The notes beneath the pieces were generated by a model. It made no database searches, was not told where the DNA came from, and was given only the letters and a program-made list of their open reading frames with translations. The position numbers and the translations under genes are program-made. Of a stretch of DNA of 64,000 bases, positions 18,938 through 29,574 are shown piece by piece. Numbering within the stretch: position 1 is the stretch's first letter; each line of letters starts with the position of its first letter. Where the stretch lies: positions 434,001 through 498,000 of the forward strand of contig NZ_JALJCK010000004.1 of the NCBI RefSeq assembly GCF_022899355.1, written 5' to 3'. The stretch is from Shinella yambaruensis (lineage in GTDB: Bacteria > Pseudomonadota > Alphaproteobacteria > Rhizobiales > Rhizobiaceae).

Positions 18938-19439
18938 CGCCGGAGCCTCCGTTGGCGCCTGCGAGCGGGAAATCCTCGCCGCCGCTGCGAAATACGACAT
19001 CCCGGCGGGCATCCTCTATTCCGTCGGTCTCACCGAGACCGGCCGGAAGGGATCGCTCCAGCCCTATGCCATGAACATCGAGGGCAAGGCCTTCTTCGGC
19101 CGTGACAGGAAGGATGCCCTGCGGGCATTCGAGACCGCGAGGGCACAGGGCGTCAAGCTGATCGACCTCGGCTGCATGCAGATCAATCATCACTTCCATG
19201 GCGACCAGTTCGCCTCGCCCGCGGAAATGTTCGACCCGCGCAAGAATGTCGAATATGCGGCGTCCTTCCTGGCGCGCCTGCACGCCCGGCACGAGACCTG
19301 GACGATGGCCGTCGCACGCTATCACGCCGGCCCCAACAATGACCCGGCGCAGAAGCGCTACGTATGCCGGGTGATCGCGAACCTGGTCGCGACGGGCTAT
19401 GGAAGCTGGACGGCGAACGCGAAGCAATTCTGCCGGTAA
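18861..19439 (+). CDS. lytic transglycosylase of the motility operon
   Basis: 192 residues with an N-terminal signal peptide (MRATRRTPFLALLAASLSAL) and an SLT domain: catalytic Glu in VGLTETGRKGSLQPYAMN, then GCMQINHHFH and VARYHAGPNND. Such enzymes cut peptidoglycan strands in the periplasm, here probably to make room for the flagellar rod or stator. It starts inside fliK (77-base overlap) with a GAGGGAG site, so expression is coupled. Related rhizobia have an unnamed orf at this position. Confidence 0.85.
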   Translation: MRATRRTPFLALLAASLSALAASISDAGASVGACEREILAAAAKYDIPAGILYSVGLTETGRKGSLQPYAMNIEGKAFFGRDRKDALRAFETARAQGVKLIDLGCMQINHHFHGDQFASPAEMFDPRKNVEYAASFLARLHARHETWTMAVARYHAGPNNDPAQKRYVCRVIANLVATGYGSWTANAKQFCR

Positions 19440-19529
19440 TTCAACTAAAAGTTTAAATATCGACCCGATGGCGGCCTGTGCCGCAATGTGGCAGGAATGC
19501 GCCCAGTTTTGGGACGGCAAGGCATGACG

Positions 19530-19543
19530 TTAACCTTTGTTAA
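19530..19543 (+). promoter_or_regulatory. CtrA-like direct repeat (N6 spacing) before rem
   Basis: TTAA-N6-TTAAC (TTAACCTTTGTTAAC), one base short of the CtrA spacing. Weaker than the box at 19615. Confidence 0.3.
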
Positions 19544-19614
19544 CTTTTCCACCGTAAAATTGTGGCGAAATCCGTCGAAAGACACTATATGTAGATCAAA
19601 TCGGCACGCAATTC

Positions 19615-19629
19615 TTAATCAACTGTTAA
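19615..19629 (+). promoter_or_regulatory. CtrA-type box, perfect TTAA-N7-TTAA, before rem
   Basis: TTAA, TCAACTG, TTAA, 92 bases before the rem start. Same arrangement as before the third flagellin. Confidence 0.5.
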
Positions 19630-19720
19630 TTCCACCCAGTCACTTTCTCTAGTTGCCGGTGATTCGCCCGATTCGTACCACTGCCTGAACGAGGCACCAC
19701 ACTGATTCGGAGGCGGACGA

Positions 19721-20395
19721 ATGATCGTAGTGGTTGATGAGCGCGAGCTCGTTAAAGACGGCTATACTTCTCTTTTTGGTCGCGAGGGCGTGCCCTCGAC
19801 GGGGTTCGATCCCCGTGAATTCGGCGAGTGGGTGAACACCGCGGCCGATTCGGACATCGATGCGGTCGAGGCTTTCCTGATCGGCCAGGGCCAGCTCTCC
19901 ATGGAGCTGCCACGGGCGATCCGTGATCGCTCGCAGGCCCCGGTGATCGCGGTCAGCGACACGCCCTCCCTGGAAACCACCCTTGCCCTCTTCGACAGCG
20001 GCGTCGACGACGTCGTGCGCAAGCCGGTGCATCCCCGTGAGATCCTGGCCCGTGCGGCGGCCATCCGGCGCCGCCTGAAGGCGCTGTCCAACTACACCGA
20101 TATCGGCCCGATCCGTGTCTTCTCCGATGGTCGCGACCCGGAAATCGCCGGTGACGTCTTCCCCCTGCCGCGCCGCGAGCGCCGCATTCTCGAATATTTG
20201 GTCGCCAACCGCGGCCGCCGGCTTTCCAAGACCCAGATCTTCAACGCGATCTACGGCATCTTCGACGAGGACGTCGAGGAGAACGTCGTCGAAAGCCACA
20301 TCAGCAAGCTGCGCAAGAAGCTGCGCAAGAAGCTCGGTTTCGACCCGATCGATTCCAAGCGCTTCCTTGGCTACTGCATCGACTGGCAGGGCTGA
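19721..20395 (+). CDS. rem: Rem, OmpR-type activator of motility genes
   Basis: 224 residues. Residues 1-115 form a receiver-like domain ([19 protein letters not shown]) with an atypical acidic pocket and no clear phospho-acceptor Asp context. Residues about 130-224 are a winged-helix DNA-binding domain ([32 protein letters not shown]). No partner kinase is adjacent. In Sinorhizobium meliloti, Rem acts below VisNR and activates flagellar and chemotaxis genes during growth; its length (about 223) and place between the motC/fliK genes and flgE match. It has its own leader with CtrA-type boxes. Confidence 0.93.
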   Translation: MIVVVDERELVKDGYTSLFGREGVPSTGFDPREFGEWVNTAADSDIDAVEAFLIGQGQLSMELPRAIRDRSQAPVIAVSDTPSLETTLALFDSGVDDVVRKPVHPREILARAAAIRRRLKALSNYTDIGPIRVFSDGRDPEIAGDVFPLPRRERRILEYLVANRGRRLSKTQIFNAIYGIFDEDVEENVVESHISKLRKKLRKKLGFDPIDSKRFLGYCIDWQG

Positions 20396-20506
20396 GCCGA
20401 TGGTGCCGGCTGGCGGGGAGGCGGACCCTGCCAGGCGGCTCGGCAGCCAGCTTCACGCAAGGCCCGTCCCATAGGGTCCTGAGTATGAGACGAACGGGGA
20501 AATGAC

Positions 20507-21706
20507 ATGAGCCTCTACGGTACGATGAGAACGGGTGTTTCCGGCATGAATGCGCAGGCGAATCGCCTGAGCACCGTTGCCGACAACATCGCCAACGCGA
20601 ACACGACGGGCTACAAGAAGGCCTCCACCCAGTTCTCCTCGCTGATCCTGCCCACCACCGGCGGTTCCTACAATTCCGGCGGCGTGAACACGGATGTGCG
20701 CTATTCCATCTCCGCGCAGGGCACCTTCACCTACACGACATCGGCGACGGACCTTGCCATCAACGGCAAGGGTTTCTTCATCGTCTCGGGCACGGACGGC
20801 CAGGAATACATGACCCGCGCCGGCGCCTTCACCGTCATGGACGACGGCTCGCTGCAGAATTCCTCCGGCTTCAAGCTGATGGGATACGAATATTCCTCCA
20901 CCGAGGACCCGACCATCGTCGTCAACGGCTTCGATGGTCTCCAGGAGATCAACCTTGCCTCCGGCGCGCTCAATGCGACCGGCTCGACGGCAGGTGCGCT
21001 CGACGTCAACCTGCCGTCCAACGAAGTGGCGGGCTATTCGAAGTCGACCTCTCTCGTCGCCTATGACAGCCAGGGCAACACCCGGCTGATCGAATTCAAT
21101 TACGTGAAGACGGGCGACAATGCCTGGACGGTCGAGGCGACCTACGAAGGCACCACGATCGCCGGCCCAGAGCCCATGACATTCGATGCGGAAGGCAAGC
21201 TGCTCACGCCCTCGCCGGCAAGCATTACCACGGCGCCCCAGACCATCAACGGCGCCGAACTCAGCGCGCTTGAGATCAGCATCGGCGGTTCCAGCCAGCT
21301 CGCCTCCCCGTTTGACGTGTCCAACGGCAAGATCAACGGCAATGGCGCCAGCAAGGTCACCGGCTACGAGATCAGCGAGGATGGTGTCGTTTCGCTGAAA
21401 TATGACAACGGGCAGCTGACGCCGAAATTCCGGATCGCGATGGCATCCGTGCAGAGCCCGGACAACCTGAAGCCGCTGCCGGGCAACATCTATGCGCAGA
21501 GCAACGACTCGGGCGTCGTCGTCATGGGCTACGCCGGCACCAACGGTTATGGAGCGATCGTTTCCGGCGCGCTGGAGGACTCCAACGTCGACATCGCGGA
21601 AGAACTGACGAGCATGATCGAGTCGCAGCGCAACTACACGGCCAACTCGAAGGTCTTTCAGACCGGTTCCGAGCTGATGGAAGTCCTCGTCAATCTGAAG
21701 AGATAA
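20507..21706 (+). CDS. flgE: FlgE, flagellar hook protein
   Basis: 399 residues. The N-terminal rod/hook motif (MSLYGTMRTGVSGMNAQ, NRLSTVADNIANANTTGYK) and the C-terminal block (ELTSMIESQRNYTANSKVFQ) are diagnostic. The middle (about 75-330) is the hook domain. Exported by the flagellar type III system and built into the hook before filament growth. First gene of a string that continues with flgK and flgL; the 111-base gap after rem may hold a Rem-dependent promoter. Confidence 0.95.
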   Translation: MSLYGTMRTGVSGMNAQANRLSTVADNIANANTTGYKKASTQFSSLILPTTGGSYNSGGVNTDVRYSISAQGTFTYTTSATDLAINGKGFFIVSGTDGQEYMTRAGAFTVMDDGSLQNSSGFKLMGYEYSSTEDPTIVVNGFDGLQEINLASGALNATGSTAGALDVNLPSNEVAGYSKSTSLVAYDSQGNTRLIEFNYVKTGDNAWTVEATYEGTTIAGPEPMTFDAEGKLLTPSPASITTAPQTINGAELSALEISIGGSSQLASPFDVSNGKINGNGASKVTGYEISEDGVVSLKYDNGQLTPKFRIAMASVQSPDNLKPLPGNIYAQSNDSGVVVMGYAGTNGYGAIVSGALEDSNVDIAEELTSMIESQRNYTANSKVFQTGSELMEVLVNLKR

Positions 21707-21750
21707 GCCGGCATGACGCCGCGCGTGCATTCGAGAATTAGGTAGATCCG

Positions 21751-23163
21751 ATGTCGCTTTCAGCAGCAATGAAGACTGCTCAGTCCAGTTTCTCCAACGT
21801 CGGCCTTCAATCGGCCGTCACGTCGAAGAACATTGCCAATGCAAGCAACCCGAACTACGCGCGCCGCGCCGCGATCCTCGCGACGGCTACCTCCGGTGCC
21901 ACGGTGGTGGAAACGCAGCGTGCCCAGAACGAGGCCCTGCTGAAGCAGAACCTGCTCTCGATCTCCAAGTCGAGCGGCCAGGACACGCTCCTGGCCGGCC
22001 TGACGCAGATGAAGATGATGATGGGCGGCGAGGACTATGAGATCGCCCCCTCCACCTATCTGGCGAAGCTGCGCGACAATCTCCAGACCTTCGCCGACAA
22101 GCCGAGCGAGATCTCGCTCGCCGAAACGGTGGTGTCGGACGCGATCGACGTCGCCAATTCGCTGAACAGCACGTCGAATGCCCTGCAGAAGCTGAGGGCC
22201 GAGGCGGACGCCGACATCGACACGGCGGTGACGGAACTCAACCGCCTGCTCAGCGAATTCAAGACCTACAACGACAAGGTCCGCCTGGGCACGGCCGCCG
22301 GAACCGACGTCAACGACGCGCTCGACCAGCGCGACAAGCTGCTGACCGAGATTTCGGGGATCGTCGGCGTCACCGCGGTCAACCGCACGCACAACGACCT
22401 GGCGCTTTACACCAGCGACGGCACGGTGCTGTTCGAGACCGTGCCGCGCACCGTCAGCTTCCAGCCCACGACCACCTTCACCGCTGCCGTCGACGGCAAC
22501 CAAGTGCTCATCGACGGCGTGCCCGTCCAGGCAGGGGCCGGCGGCAACACCAGCGCGCAAGGCACGATCGCGGCCCTCCTGCAGATCCGCGACTACGTCG
22601 CGCCGACCTTCCAGAAGCAGCTCGACGAGGTCGCCCGCGGCGTCATCGAGGTGTTCTCCGAAGGCGGGGTCGAAGGCCTCTTTATCAGCAACGGCCTGCC
22701 CGCCGTCACGGATCCGGGCCTTGCCGCGGTCATCAGGGTTAACCCCGACGTCATATCGAGCGAAGGCGGCAGCCCGACGAAGCTGCGGGACGGGATCAAC
22801 GCCGTCTACAACACGGGCAACAATGCCAGCTTCTCGGATCTTCTGAACGGCTATACGTCCGCCTTCGAGGCGCCGATGTCCTTCGACCCGGACGCATCCA
22901 TCGAAACGACGACGACGCTCCTTTCCTTCTCGACCAGCTCGGTCGGCTGGCTGGAGGAGATCCGCAGGGCCGCGACGACGGCGGGCGACGACAAGGCCGC
23001 GCTGCTCGGGCGTACCCAGGAGGCCCTTCTCAACGTGACGGCCGTCAGCCTCGACGAGGAACTCGCCCTGCTGCTCGACCTCGAGCAGTCCTACAAGGCG
23101 TCGGCCAAGCTCGTGGCGGCGGTCGATGAAATGATCGCGGCCCTCCTTCAGGCGGCGGGGTAA
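21751..23163 (+). CDS. flgK: FlgK, hook-filament junction protein 1
   Basis: 470 residues. N-terminal SNVGLQSAVTSKNIANASNP and C-terminal DEELALLLDLEQSYKASAKL are conserved axial-protein helices. Shorter than enterobacterial FlgK (about 547), as usual in rhizobia. Exported, forms the first junction ring between hook and filament. It lies 44 bases after flgE and 3 bases before flgL, so co-transcription is likely. Confidence 0.93.
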   Translation: MSLSAAMKTAQSSFSNVGLQSAVTSKNIANASNPNYARRAAILATATSGATVVETQRAQNEALLKQNLLSISKSSGQDTLLAGLTQMKMMMGGEDYEIAPSTYLAKLRDNLQTFADKPSEISLAETVVSDAIDVANSLNSTSNALQKLRAEADADIDTAVTELNRLLSEFKTYNDKVRLGTAAGTDVNDALDQRDKLLTEISGIVGVTAVNRTHNDLALYTSDGTVLFETVPRTVSFQPTTTFTAAVDGNQVLIDGVPVQAGAGGNTSAQGTIAALLQIRDYVAPTFQKQLDEVARGVIEVFSEGGVEGLFISNGLPAVTDPGLAAVIRVNPDVISSEGGSPTKLRDGINAVYNTGNNASFSDLLNGYTSAFEAPMSFDPDASIETTTTLLSFSTSSVGWLEEIRRAATTAGDDKAALLGRTQEALLNVTAVSLDEELALLLDLEQSYKASAKLVAAVDEMIAALLQAAG

Positions 23164-23166
23164 GTT

Positions 23167-24234
23167 ATGAAGACTTCTTTCGTTTCCAACATGTCCCTTC
23201 AAAATGCGATGCGGCTCACCGTGGCCAGCGCGCAGAAGGAGATGTTGCAGCTTCAGGAGGAAACGGTCACCGGCCGCCATGCGGATGTCGGCGCCGTGCT
23301 CGGCGCCAAGACGGCGCGCACGCTGAACCTGCACCGCGATCTCCAGCGCATGGAATCGCTGAAGAGCACCAACGCGCTGACGACGCAGCGCCTCGCCGCC
23401 TCGCAGGAGGCGCTCGGCCAGATGTCGACGGCGGCGAACGATGCGATGGGCGTGCTGATCGCGCTTTCCGGCATCACCTCGCAGGACCAGCTGGACCTCG
23501 CGAAGGAAAATCTCGGCAACGCGTTCTCGGCCTTCACCTCGGCCGCCAACACCTCGTTCAGCGGCGAATACCTCTTTGCCGGCATCAACACGGATGTGAT
23601 GCCGCTCAAGGAATATTCCCAGGACCTGCCGCCGCCTGAACAGAATCCGAAGGACGTGTTCGACGATACGTTCTTCGCGCATTTCGGTTTTCAGAAGACG
23701 GACGCCGCGGTCTCCGACATCACGGCGTCGGACATGCAGGCCTTCGTCGAGAAGCTCGAAGCTGAATTTGTCGGCCCGACCTCGAGCTGGCAGACGAACT
23801 GGTCGAATGCGTCGGACGAGAACATGCAGAGCCGCATCAGCGCCGCGGAGACCGTCCAGAGCTCGACCAACACCAATGTGGACGGCATGCGCTACATGGC
23901 GCTTGGTCTCGTCCTGGGGCAGGAGCTGATGGCTCTCGGCATCAGCGAGCAGACCCGCAAGACGGTCAGCGACGCAGCGATCGACTATATGGGCCGGGCG
24001 ATCTCCGGCATCGACGGCGAGCGTTCGAAGCTCGGCATTTCCGAGGCCCGCGTCAGCCAGGCGAACACCTCGCTCAATGCCCAGGTCGCCATCCTCAGCA
24101 CCAGCATCAAGGACATGGAAAGCATCGATACCTACGAGGCGGCGACCCGCGTCACCACCCTCGAATCGCAGCTTTCGCTCGCTTACACGCTCACGTCGAG
24201 GATCCAGAACCTGAGCCTATTGAACTACCTCTGA
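23167..24234 (+). CDS. flgL: FlgL, hook-filament junction protein 3
   Basis: 355 residues, flagellin-like at both ends ([20 protein letters not shown]-terminus [20 protein letters not shown]). Contains the conserved [13 protein letters not shown] stretch near residue 130. Forms the second junction ring on which flagellin polymerises. Three bases after flgK. Confidence 0.92.
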   Translation: MKTSFVSNMSLQNAMRLTVASAQKEMLQLQEETVTGRHADVGAVLGAKTARTLNLHRDLQRMESLKSTNALTTQRLAASQEALGQMSTAANDAMGVLIALSGITSQDQLDLAKENLGNAFSAFTSAANTSFSGEYLFAGINTDVMPLKEYSQDLPPPEQNPKDVFDDTFFAHFGFQKTDAAVSDITASDMQAFVEKLEAEFVGPTSSWQTNWSNASDENMQSRISAAETVQSSTNTNVDGMRYMALGLVLGQELMALGISEQTRKTVSDAAIDYMGRAISGIDGERSKLGISEARVSQANTSLNAQVAILSTSIKDMESIDTYEAATRVTTLESQLSLAYTLTSRIQNLSLLNYL

Positions 24235-24272
24235 TGAACCAGAGGGTACGGACACACATGAAGGATGTCTGA

Positions 24273-24626
24273 ATGTACCAGTTTTCATATGCCGAGATCA
24301 TGGAGGAAGGCGTCGCCGTCTCGAAGGATCGGGAACGGCAGGTCCTCGATCGGTCGATTGCGCTCCTGAAAGCGGCAATGGCCAGCGACGGCGGCAACCA
24401 GAGCCGGGAGGCGGTGGAGGCGATCTACTTCACTCGCCGCGTCTGGATCCGCTTCATCGAAGATCTCGGAGATCCGGAAAACCAGCTCGAGGCCGAGCTT
24501 CGGGCCAACCTCATCTCGATCGCCATTTGGATTCTCAAGGAAATCGAGAAGATCCGCAAACGCGAATCCTCGAATTTCCAGGGTATCATCGACATCACCA
24601 CCATCATCAAGGATGGCATCAAATGA
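24273..24626 (+). CDS. flaF: FlaF, flagellin biosynthesis regulator
   Basis: 117-residue helical protein with the FlaF family pattern (ETs such as [48 protein letters not shown]). In alphaproteobacteria FlaF promotes flagellin production and secretion, and works against FlbT. It overlaps flbT by 4 bases (ATGA), a typical coupled pair. Confidence 0.93.
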   Translation: MYQFSYAEIMEEGVAVSKDRERQVLDRSIALLKAAMASDGGNQSREAVEAIYFTRRVWIRFIEDLGDPENQLEAELRANLISIAIWILKEIEKIRKRESSNFQGIIDITTIIKDGIK

Positions 24627-25069
24627 AAAGTACACTGCGTATATCGCTGAAGTCCGGTGAGCGCATCTTCGTCAACGGCGCAGTCCTGAGGGTCGACCGC
24701 AAGGTTGCGATCGAGTTCCTGAACGATGTCACGTTCCTTCTGGAAAACCACGTCCTGCAGCCCGAACAGGCCACGACGCCGCTTCGCCAGCTCTATTTCA
24801 TCGCGCAGATGTCGCTGATCAATCCGGAGGGCGCCGAGCAGTCGATCGCCATGTTCCGCAAGTCGGTCATCATGCTGCTCTCCTGCTTCAAGAACGAGGA
24901 GGTGCTCGCCGAGCTGAAGCGCGTCGACGCCCTCGTCACCCAGGGCCGTGCCTTCGAAGCGCTGAAGGCGATCCGCGCGCTCTATCCGATCGAGGATCGC
25001 ATCCTCAACAACCAGGAAATGGCACCGGCCACGGTCGAACAGATCCGCAGGGAGATCGCCCCATGGTAA
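24623..25069 (+). CDS. flbT: FlbT, post-transcriptional repressor of flagellin
   Basis: 148 residues starting [20 protein letters not shown], the family N-terminus; an in-frame start 96 bases upstream would lie inside flaF and adds unrelated residues. FlbT in Caulobacter and Brucella binds flagellin mRNA leaders and controls their stability according to the state of assembly. The long leaders of the three flagellins here are plausible targets. Overlaps both flaF and flgD. Confidence 0.92.
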   Translation: MKSTLRISLKSGERIFVNGAVLRVDRKVAIEFLNDVTFLLENHVLQPEQATTPLRQLYFIAQMSLINPEGAEQSIAMFRKSVIMLLSCFKNEEVLAELKRVDALVTQGRAFEALKAIRALYPIEDRILNNQEMAPATVEQIRREIAPW

Positions 25070-25509
25070 CGCCCGTCGGCGCCGCGGGCGCCTCCCAGTC
25101 CTATGTGCCGACCGTCACCGGCGCCGAATCCACCACCGACGAGAAGTCGGCGACGATCAACTACGAGAGCTTCCTGAAGCTGCTCGTGGCGCAGATGAAG
25201 AACCAGGATCCGACCGAGCCGATGGACGCGACCCAGCAGATGGCGCAGCTTGCGACCTTCTCCCAGGTCGAGCAGACCATCAAGACGAACAAGAACCTGG
25301 AAAGCCTGTTGCAGCGCACCTCGCTGCAGGAGGCCAACTCCGTCATCGGCCGCACCGTCACCAGTGAGGACGGCAAGATTTCTGGCGTCGTCACGGACGT
25401 CACGCTATATAATGACGGTATCGTCGCGACGCTTGATTCGGGCAAGACGCTCGTCATCGGCCCCGGCGTGAAGGTCAGCGAAACCAAGGCGAGTGAAACC
25501 GAAACGTGA
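25063..25509 (+). CDS. flgD: FlgD, hook-capping protein
   Basis: 148 residues with the FlgD N-terminal domain ([25 protein letters not shown], of which the NQDPTEPMD core is diagnostic; then [13 protein letters not shown]). Acts as a scaffold for hook assembly. Short version typical of alphaproteobacteria, ending soon after the first Tudor-like part. It overlaps flbT by 7 bases and fliQ by 4. Confidence 0.92.
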   Translation: MVTPVGAAGASQSYVPTVTGAESTTDEKSATINYESFLKLLVAQMKNQDPTEPMDATQQMAQLATFSQVEQTIKTNKNLESLLQRTSLQEANSVIGRTVTSEDGKISGVVTDVTLYNDGIVATLDSGKTLVIGPGVKVSETKASETET

Positions 25510-25772
25510 ATGAGGCAGACGCCCTCGACATCGCGCAGGCCGCCATCTGGACAGTGGTGGTGGCCTCCGGCCCGGCCGTGCTTGCCGCAATGATCGTCGG
25601 CGTCGCCATTGCCTTCGTGCAGGCGCTGACCCAGGTGCAGGAAATGACCCTCACCTTCGTGCCGAAAATCCTCGCGATCTTCGTGACGATCGCCATATCG
25701 GCCCCCTTCATCGGCGCGCAGATCTCCATCTTCACCAATATCGTCTTCTCCCGGATAGAGAGCGGCTTCTAA
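25506..25772 (+). CDS. fliQ: FliQ, flagellar export gate protein
   Basis: 88 residues, the usual FliQ length, with two membrane segments (about 12-38 and 50-76) and the family motif AFVQALTQVQEMTLTFVPK. The start is GTG at 25506, overlapping the flgD TGA; no in-frame ATG fits. Part of the FliPQR gate of the type III export apparatus. Confidence 0.92.
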   Translation: MNEADALDIAQAAIWTVVVASGPAVLAAMIVGVAIAFVQALTQVQEMTLTFVPKILAIFVTIAISAPFIGAQISIFTNIVFSRIESGF

Positions 25773-25789
25773 GGCCGGCGCCTGGGGCG

Positions 25790-25925
25790 TGGTTCCTCGG
25801 GTCGAGCCCGAGGATGACGACAGAAGGGATGTGGTTCGGTCGTCGGCACCGTCCCGCATGCCGCACCATTTCGTGGTGCCGAGCCTCTCCTCCCCGTCAT
25901 CCTCGGGCTCGTCCCGAGGATCCAC
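25790..25925. repeat. RIME-like palindromic mosaic element
   Basis: TCCTCGGG-TCGAG-CCCGAGGA palindrome at 25794-25814, a hairpin at 25863-25879, and a second copy in the other orientation at 25899-25921 (ATCCTCGG...CCGAGGAT). The same core occurs at 33526-33548. It fills most of the 285-base gap between fliQ and flhA, where no gene is seen. Confidence 0.8.
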
Positions 25926-26057
25926 AGTTCCCAAGCGCCCGAAGCCGCCGGAGCCCGCTGCCACCCTCGCGCAAGCTTCGCCGGGTAGGTCATGGGGTGA
26001 AATGGGCGACGCGTGTGACGCGCCGCCGCCTCTCATGACGAGACGGGACGCATCCAG

Positions 26058-28145
26058 ATGGCGCAAGTACCGGCAATAAACCTTCCGAAGGTCAGCCCCA
26101 GCGGCCGCGATATCGCATTCGCCGTGGGCATCCTGACGATCCTGTCGATCCTCTTCCTGCCGATCCCGGCCTTCATGATCGACATCGGGCTGGCGTTCTC
26201 TATCGCCTTCTCGGTGCTGATCCTGATGGTGGCGCTGTGGATCCAGCGCCCGCTCGACTTCTCGTCCTTCCCGACGGTCCTCCTCATCGCGACCATGGTG
26301 CGCCTCGCGCTCAACATCGCGACGACGCGCGTCATCCTCTCGCACGGCAATGAGGGGCACGACGCGGCGGGCGGCGTGATCGCCGGCTTTGCCAGCCTCG
26401 TCATGTCCGGCGACTTCGTCATCGGTATCATCGTCTTCATGATCCTCATCGTGGTGAACTTCATCGTCATCACCAAGGGTGCGACGCGTATCGCCGAAGT
26501 CGGCGCGCGCTTCACCCTCGACGCCATTCCCGGCAAGCAGATGTCGATCGACGCCGACCTTTCCGCCGGCCTCATCGACGAGAAGCAGGCGCAGCTGCGC
26601 CGCCGCGAGCTGGAGGAGGAGAGCTCGTTCTTCGGTTCGATGGACGGTGCCTCGAAGTTCGTGCGCGGCGACGCCATTGCGGGTCTCATCATCACCGCCA
26701 TCAATGTCTTCGGCGGCATCATCATCGGCTACTTCCGTCACGGCATGGAACTGGGCGAAGCTGCCGACGTCTTCGTGAAACTGTCGGTCGGCGACGGTCT
26801 CGTCTCGCAGATCCCGGCCCTCATCGTCTCGCTCGCCGCCGGCCTCATCGTCTCGCGCGGCGGAACAGCCGGTTCCACCGACCAAGCGGTCATCAACCAG
26901 CTCTCCGGCTATCCGCGTGCGCTCTTCGTCGCCGCCGGCCTGATGATCCTGCTCGCCATCATGCCGGGCCTGCCTTTCCTTCCGTTCATGGTGCTCGGCA
27001 GCGTCATGGCCTTCAGCGCCTGGATCATCCCGCGGCGCATCGCGGAGGAAAACCGCGTCAAGCGCGAGCAGGAGGCCCAGCAGGTCCAGCAGAGCCGCGA
27101 CCAGGAGAAGGATTCGGTCAAGTCGGTGCTCAAGACCGCCGAGATCGAACTTCTCCTCGGCAAGCAGGTTTCCACCCGCCTTCTCGGCGCGCATCAGGAG
27201 CTTGCCTTCCGTGTCGGCAAGATGCGCAAGAAGTTCGCCGGGCAATACGGTTTCGTCGTGCCGGAAATCAAGGTTTCGGACGACATCTCCATTCCGGACA
27301 AGTCCTACCAGATCCGCATCCACGGCACGACGATCGCCTCCAACATCGTGCGTGTCGGCGAGGTTCTGGTCGTCACCGGCGGCGGGCGCAAGCCGAGCGT
27401 GCCGGGCGACGACATCCGCGAACCGGCCTTCGGCATGCCGGCGGTCTCGATCCTCGAAACCTTCGCGGACGACCTGCGCCGCGAGGGCTTCCACCCCATC
27501 GACAACGTCTCGGTGGTTCTCACGCACCTGTCCGAGGTCATCCGCAACAACCTGCCGCAGCTTCTGTCCTACAAGGACGTGAAGGCGCTCATCGAGCGGC
27601 TTGATCCGGAATACCGCAAGCTGGCCGACGAGATCTGCTCCTCGCACATGTCCTATTCCGGCCTCCAGGCCGTGCTGAAGCTGCTGCTTGCCGAGCGCGT
27701 CTCCATCCGCAACCTGCACCTCATCCTCGAAGCGGTCGCCGAACTCGCCCCGCATGTGCGCAAGACCGAGCAGATCGTCGAGCATGTGCGCATCCGCATG
27801 TCGCAGCAGATCTGCGGCGACTTGGCGGAGAACGGCGTGCTGCCCGTGCTGCGCCTCGGCAACAAGTGGGACATGGTCTTCCATCAGGCTCTCAAGCGCG
27901 ACAGCAAGGGCGAAATCGTCGAATTCGACATCGATCCGCGCCAGCTCGAGGAGTTTTCCGAACAGGCGACCCGGGTTATCCGCGAGTTTCTCGATCGCGG
28001 CACGCCCTTTGTGCTGGTCACCTCGCCCGAATCCCGCTCTTATGTGCGCATGATCATCGAGCGCCTCTTCGCCACATTGCCGGTTCTCTCGCATGTCGAG
28101 CTCGCCAAGGGCATCGAGATCAAGATCCTTGGCTCCATTTCATGA
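26058..28145 (+). CDS. flhA: FlhA, flagellar export apparatus protein
   Basis: 695 residues. About eight membrane segments in residues 1-320 contain the conserved stretches [31 protein letters not shown] and [17 protein letters not shown]. The cytoplasmic C-terminal domain (about 360-695) docks export substrates and chaperones ([32 protein letters not shown]). Full family length. Separated from fliQ by a palindromic element, so it may have its own promoter; its stop overlaps the fliR start. Confidence 0.95.
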   Translation: MAQVPAINLPKVSPSGRDIAFAVGILTILSILFLPIPAFMIDIGLAFSIAFSVLILMVALWIQRPLDFSSFPTVLLIATMVRLALNIATTRVILSHGNEGHDAAGGVIAGFASLVMSGDFVIGIIVFMILIVVNFIVITKGATRIAEVGARFTLDAIPGKQMSIDADLSAGLIDEKQAQLRRRELEEESSFFGSMDGASKFVRGDAIAGLIITAINVFGGIIIGYFRHGMELGEAADVFVKLSVGDGLVSQIPALIVSLAAGLIVSRGGTAGSTDQAVINQLSGYPRALFVAAGLMILLAIMPGLPFLPFMVLGSVMAFSAWIIPRRIAEENRVKREQEAQQVQQSRDQEKDSVKSVLKTAEIELLLGKQVSTRLLGAHQELAFRVGKMRKKFAGQYGFVVPEIKVSDDISIPDKSYQIRIHGTTIASNIVRVGEVLVVTGGGRKPSVPGDDIREPAFGMPAVSILETFADDLRREGFHPIDNVSVVLTHLSEVIRNNLPQLLSYKDVKALIERLDPEYRKLADEICSSHMSYSGLQAVLKLLLAERVSIRNLHLILEAVAELAPHVRKTEQIVEHVRIRMSQQICGDLAENGVLPVLRLGNKWDMVFHQALKRDSKGEIVEFDIDPRQLEEFSEQATRVIREFLDRGTPFVLVTSPESRSYVRMIIERLFATLPVLSHVELAKGIEIKILGSIS

Positions 28146-28894
28146 TCGCGGACCCGCAGGGCACGGTGCTGGCGCTGTTCGCCGCCTTCTGCCGTGTCGG
28201 CGGGTGCTTCATGCTGCTGCCGGGCTTTTCGTCCGCGCGCCTGACGATCCAGATCCGTCTGTTCCTGGCGGTGGCGATCTCCATGGCGGTGCTGCCGATC
28301 CTGTGGGATACGATCTACCCGCGCACCTCCGGCACGCTCGACAGCTATCTCACGCTCATCGTCTTCGAGACGCTGACCGGCGCCGTCATCGGCCTCATCG
28401 CCCGCTACTACGTGCTCGGCCTGCAATTCGCCGGCACGGTGCTGACGATGATGATGGGCTTCAACGCGCCGCCGACGCCCGACGTGCTGGAAGACACGGC
28501 GGAAAACCAGCTGACGAACCTTCTCTCCTTCGCCGGCCTGCTGGTGCTCTTCATGCTGGATTTCCACCATGTCGTGATGCGGGCGCTGGTCGAATCCTAC
28601 AATGTCATGCCGATCGGCGCGGGCTTCAACCCGCAGGGTGCGCTGATCACGCTCACCGACACGCTGAGCCAGACCTTCATGATCATGCTGAGGCTCGCGA
28701 GCCCCTTCATCCTCTACGGCCTGGTCTTCAACGTCTCCGTCGGCCTTATCAACAAGCTGGCGCCGCAGATCCCCATCTACTTCGTTTCGCTGCCTTTCAT
28801 CATCATGGGCGGGCTGCTCCTGCTCTATTTCGGCGTCTCCTCGCTGCTTGAGATCTTTGCGGCCGGCTTCACTCCGGTCTTCCGGGGGGAGTAG
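28142..28894 (+). CDS. fliR: FliR, flagellar export gate protein
   Basis: 250 residues from the ATG overlapping the flhA TGA. Six or so membrane segments and family stretches such as [34 protein letters not shown] and [19 protein letters not shown]. Forms the core of the export gate with FliP and FliQ. Two bases separate it from the following coiled-coil gene. Confidence 0.93.
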   Translation: MIADPQGTVLALFAAFCRVGGCFMLLPGFSSARLTIQIRLFLAVAISMAVLPILWDTIYPRTSGTLDSYLTLIVFETLTGAVIGLIARYYVLGLQFAGTVLTMMMGFNAPPTPDVLEDTAENQLTNLLSFAGLLVLFMLDFHHVVMRALVESYNVMPIGAGFNPQGALITLTDTLSQTFMIMLRLASPFILYGLVFNVSVGLINKLAPQIPIYFVSLPFIIMGGLLLLYFGVSSLLEIFAAGFTPVFRGE

Positions 28895-28896
28895 CG

Positions 28897-29295
28897 ATGG
28901 CGCAAAACCGTTCCGACAAGCTGAAGCGCCTCGTCAGCGTGCAGCGCCATCTGGAGAAGATGGCGGAGCTCGACCTTGCCAACACCACGCGCCAGCGGGA
29001 GGAGATCGCCGAGACGATGGAGGTCGTCGCCGGCGCGATCAACTCGCTCGATCCGATCCATCGCAGTTTTTCGCGGCACTATTCCGGCCAGTACAGCAAG
29101 TTGCAGCAGCAGGACCAGATGCTGGCCAACGTGCAGCAGATGCACGAGATGCGCGTGGTGCGCGAGCGCACCAAGGGCGACCGCATGGAGGAGCACCGCA
29201 AGGAAGCCCGCAGTGCCGAGGAGCGCGAGGCGGCCGACAATTCGATCTACGACCTGATCGACCAGCACATTGCCTACAGGGGTACTGAAGAATAG
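28897..29295 (+). CDS. small coiled-coil protein, possible FliJ equivalent
   Basis: 132 residues, almost entirely charged helix with heptad-like spacing (VQRHLEKMAELDLANTTRQR at about 14-33; EHRKEARSAEEREAADN near the end). No signal peptide or membrane segment. Size, composition and position straight after fliR recall FliJ, the cytoplasmic stalk-like export factor, which is otherwise missing from this cluster. There is no clear sequence signature, so FliJ is an inference. Confidence 0.6.
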   Translation: MAQNRSDKLKRLVSVQRHLEKMAELDLANTTRQREEIAETMEVVAGAINSLDPIHRSFSRHYSGQYSKLQQQDQMLANVQQMHEMRVVRERTKGDRMEEHRKEARSAEEREAADNSIYDLIDQHIAYRGTEE

Positions 29296-29574
29296 GCGCT
29301 GATGGAATAAGCCGCTGTAACGAAAGGCGATTTACCGCGGCCTTATCAAGCTTGCGTCAAAGTGGAGTGCCTATGTGCCCGCCTCGCGCCCTCGTCATCC
29401 GCCACCAGCCTCCCGTAAGGTTGAGCAGCGATAGTCGCGTCAGGACGATGACGAGGTTTGTCGAAGCAGCCGCAAGCGCGGCGCGGATGGATCCGATGTC
29501 CTGAAAGGTCAGAGGCCGGCGAACCGCCATGAAGACGGGTTCGGCCACGAGGATCACCTGAAAGGCTCAAGGAC

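Noticed and set aside
25161-28094. Long minus-strand frame opposite flgD, fliQ and flhA
   Set aside because: Asp/Arg/His-rich antisense composition, crosses an intergenic palindromic element, and lies opposite clear flagellar genes.
29357-29557. 66-residue minus-strand frame in the gap before flgJ
   Set aside because: Somewhat protein-like and hydrophobic in the middle, but no family is recognised, a second frame overlaps it equally well, and no clear ribosome-binding site is seen.
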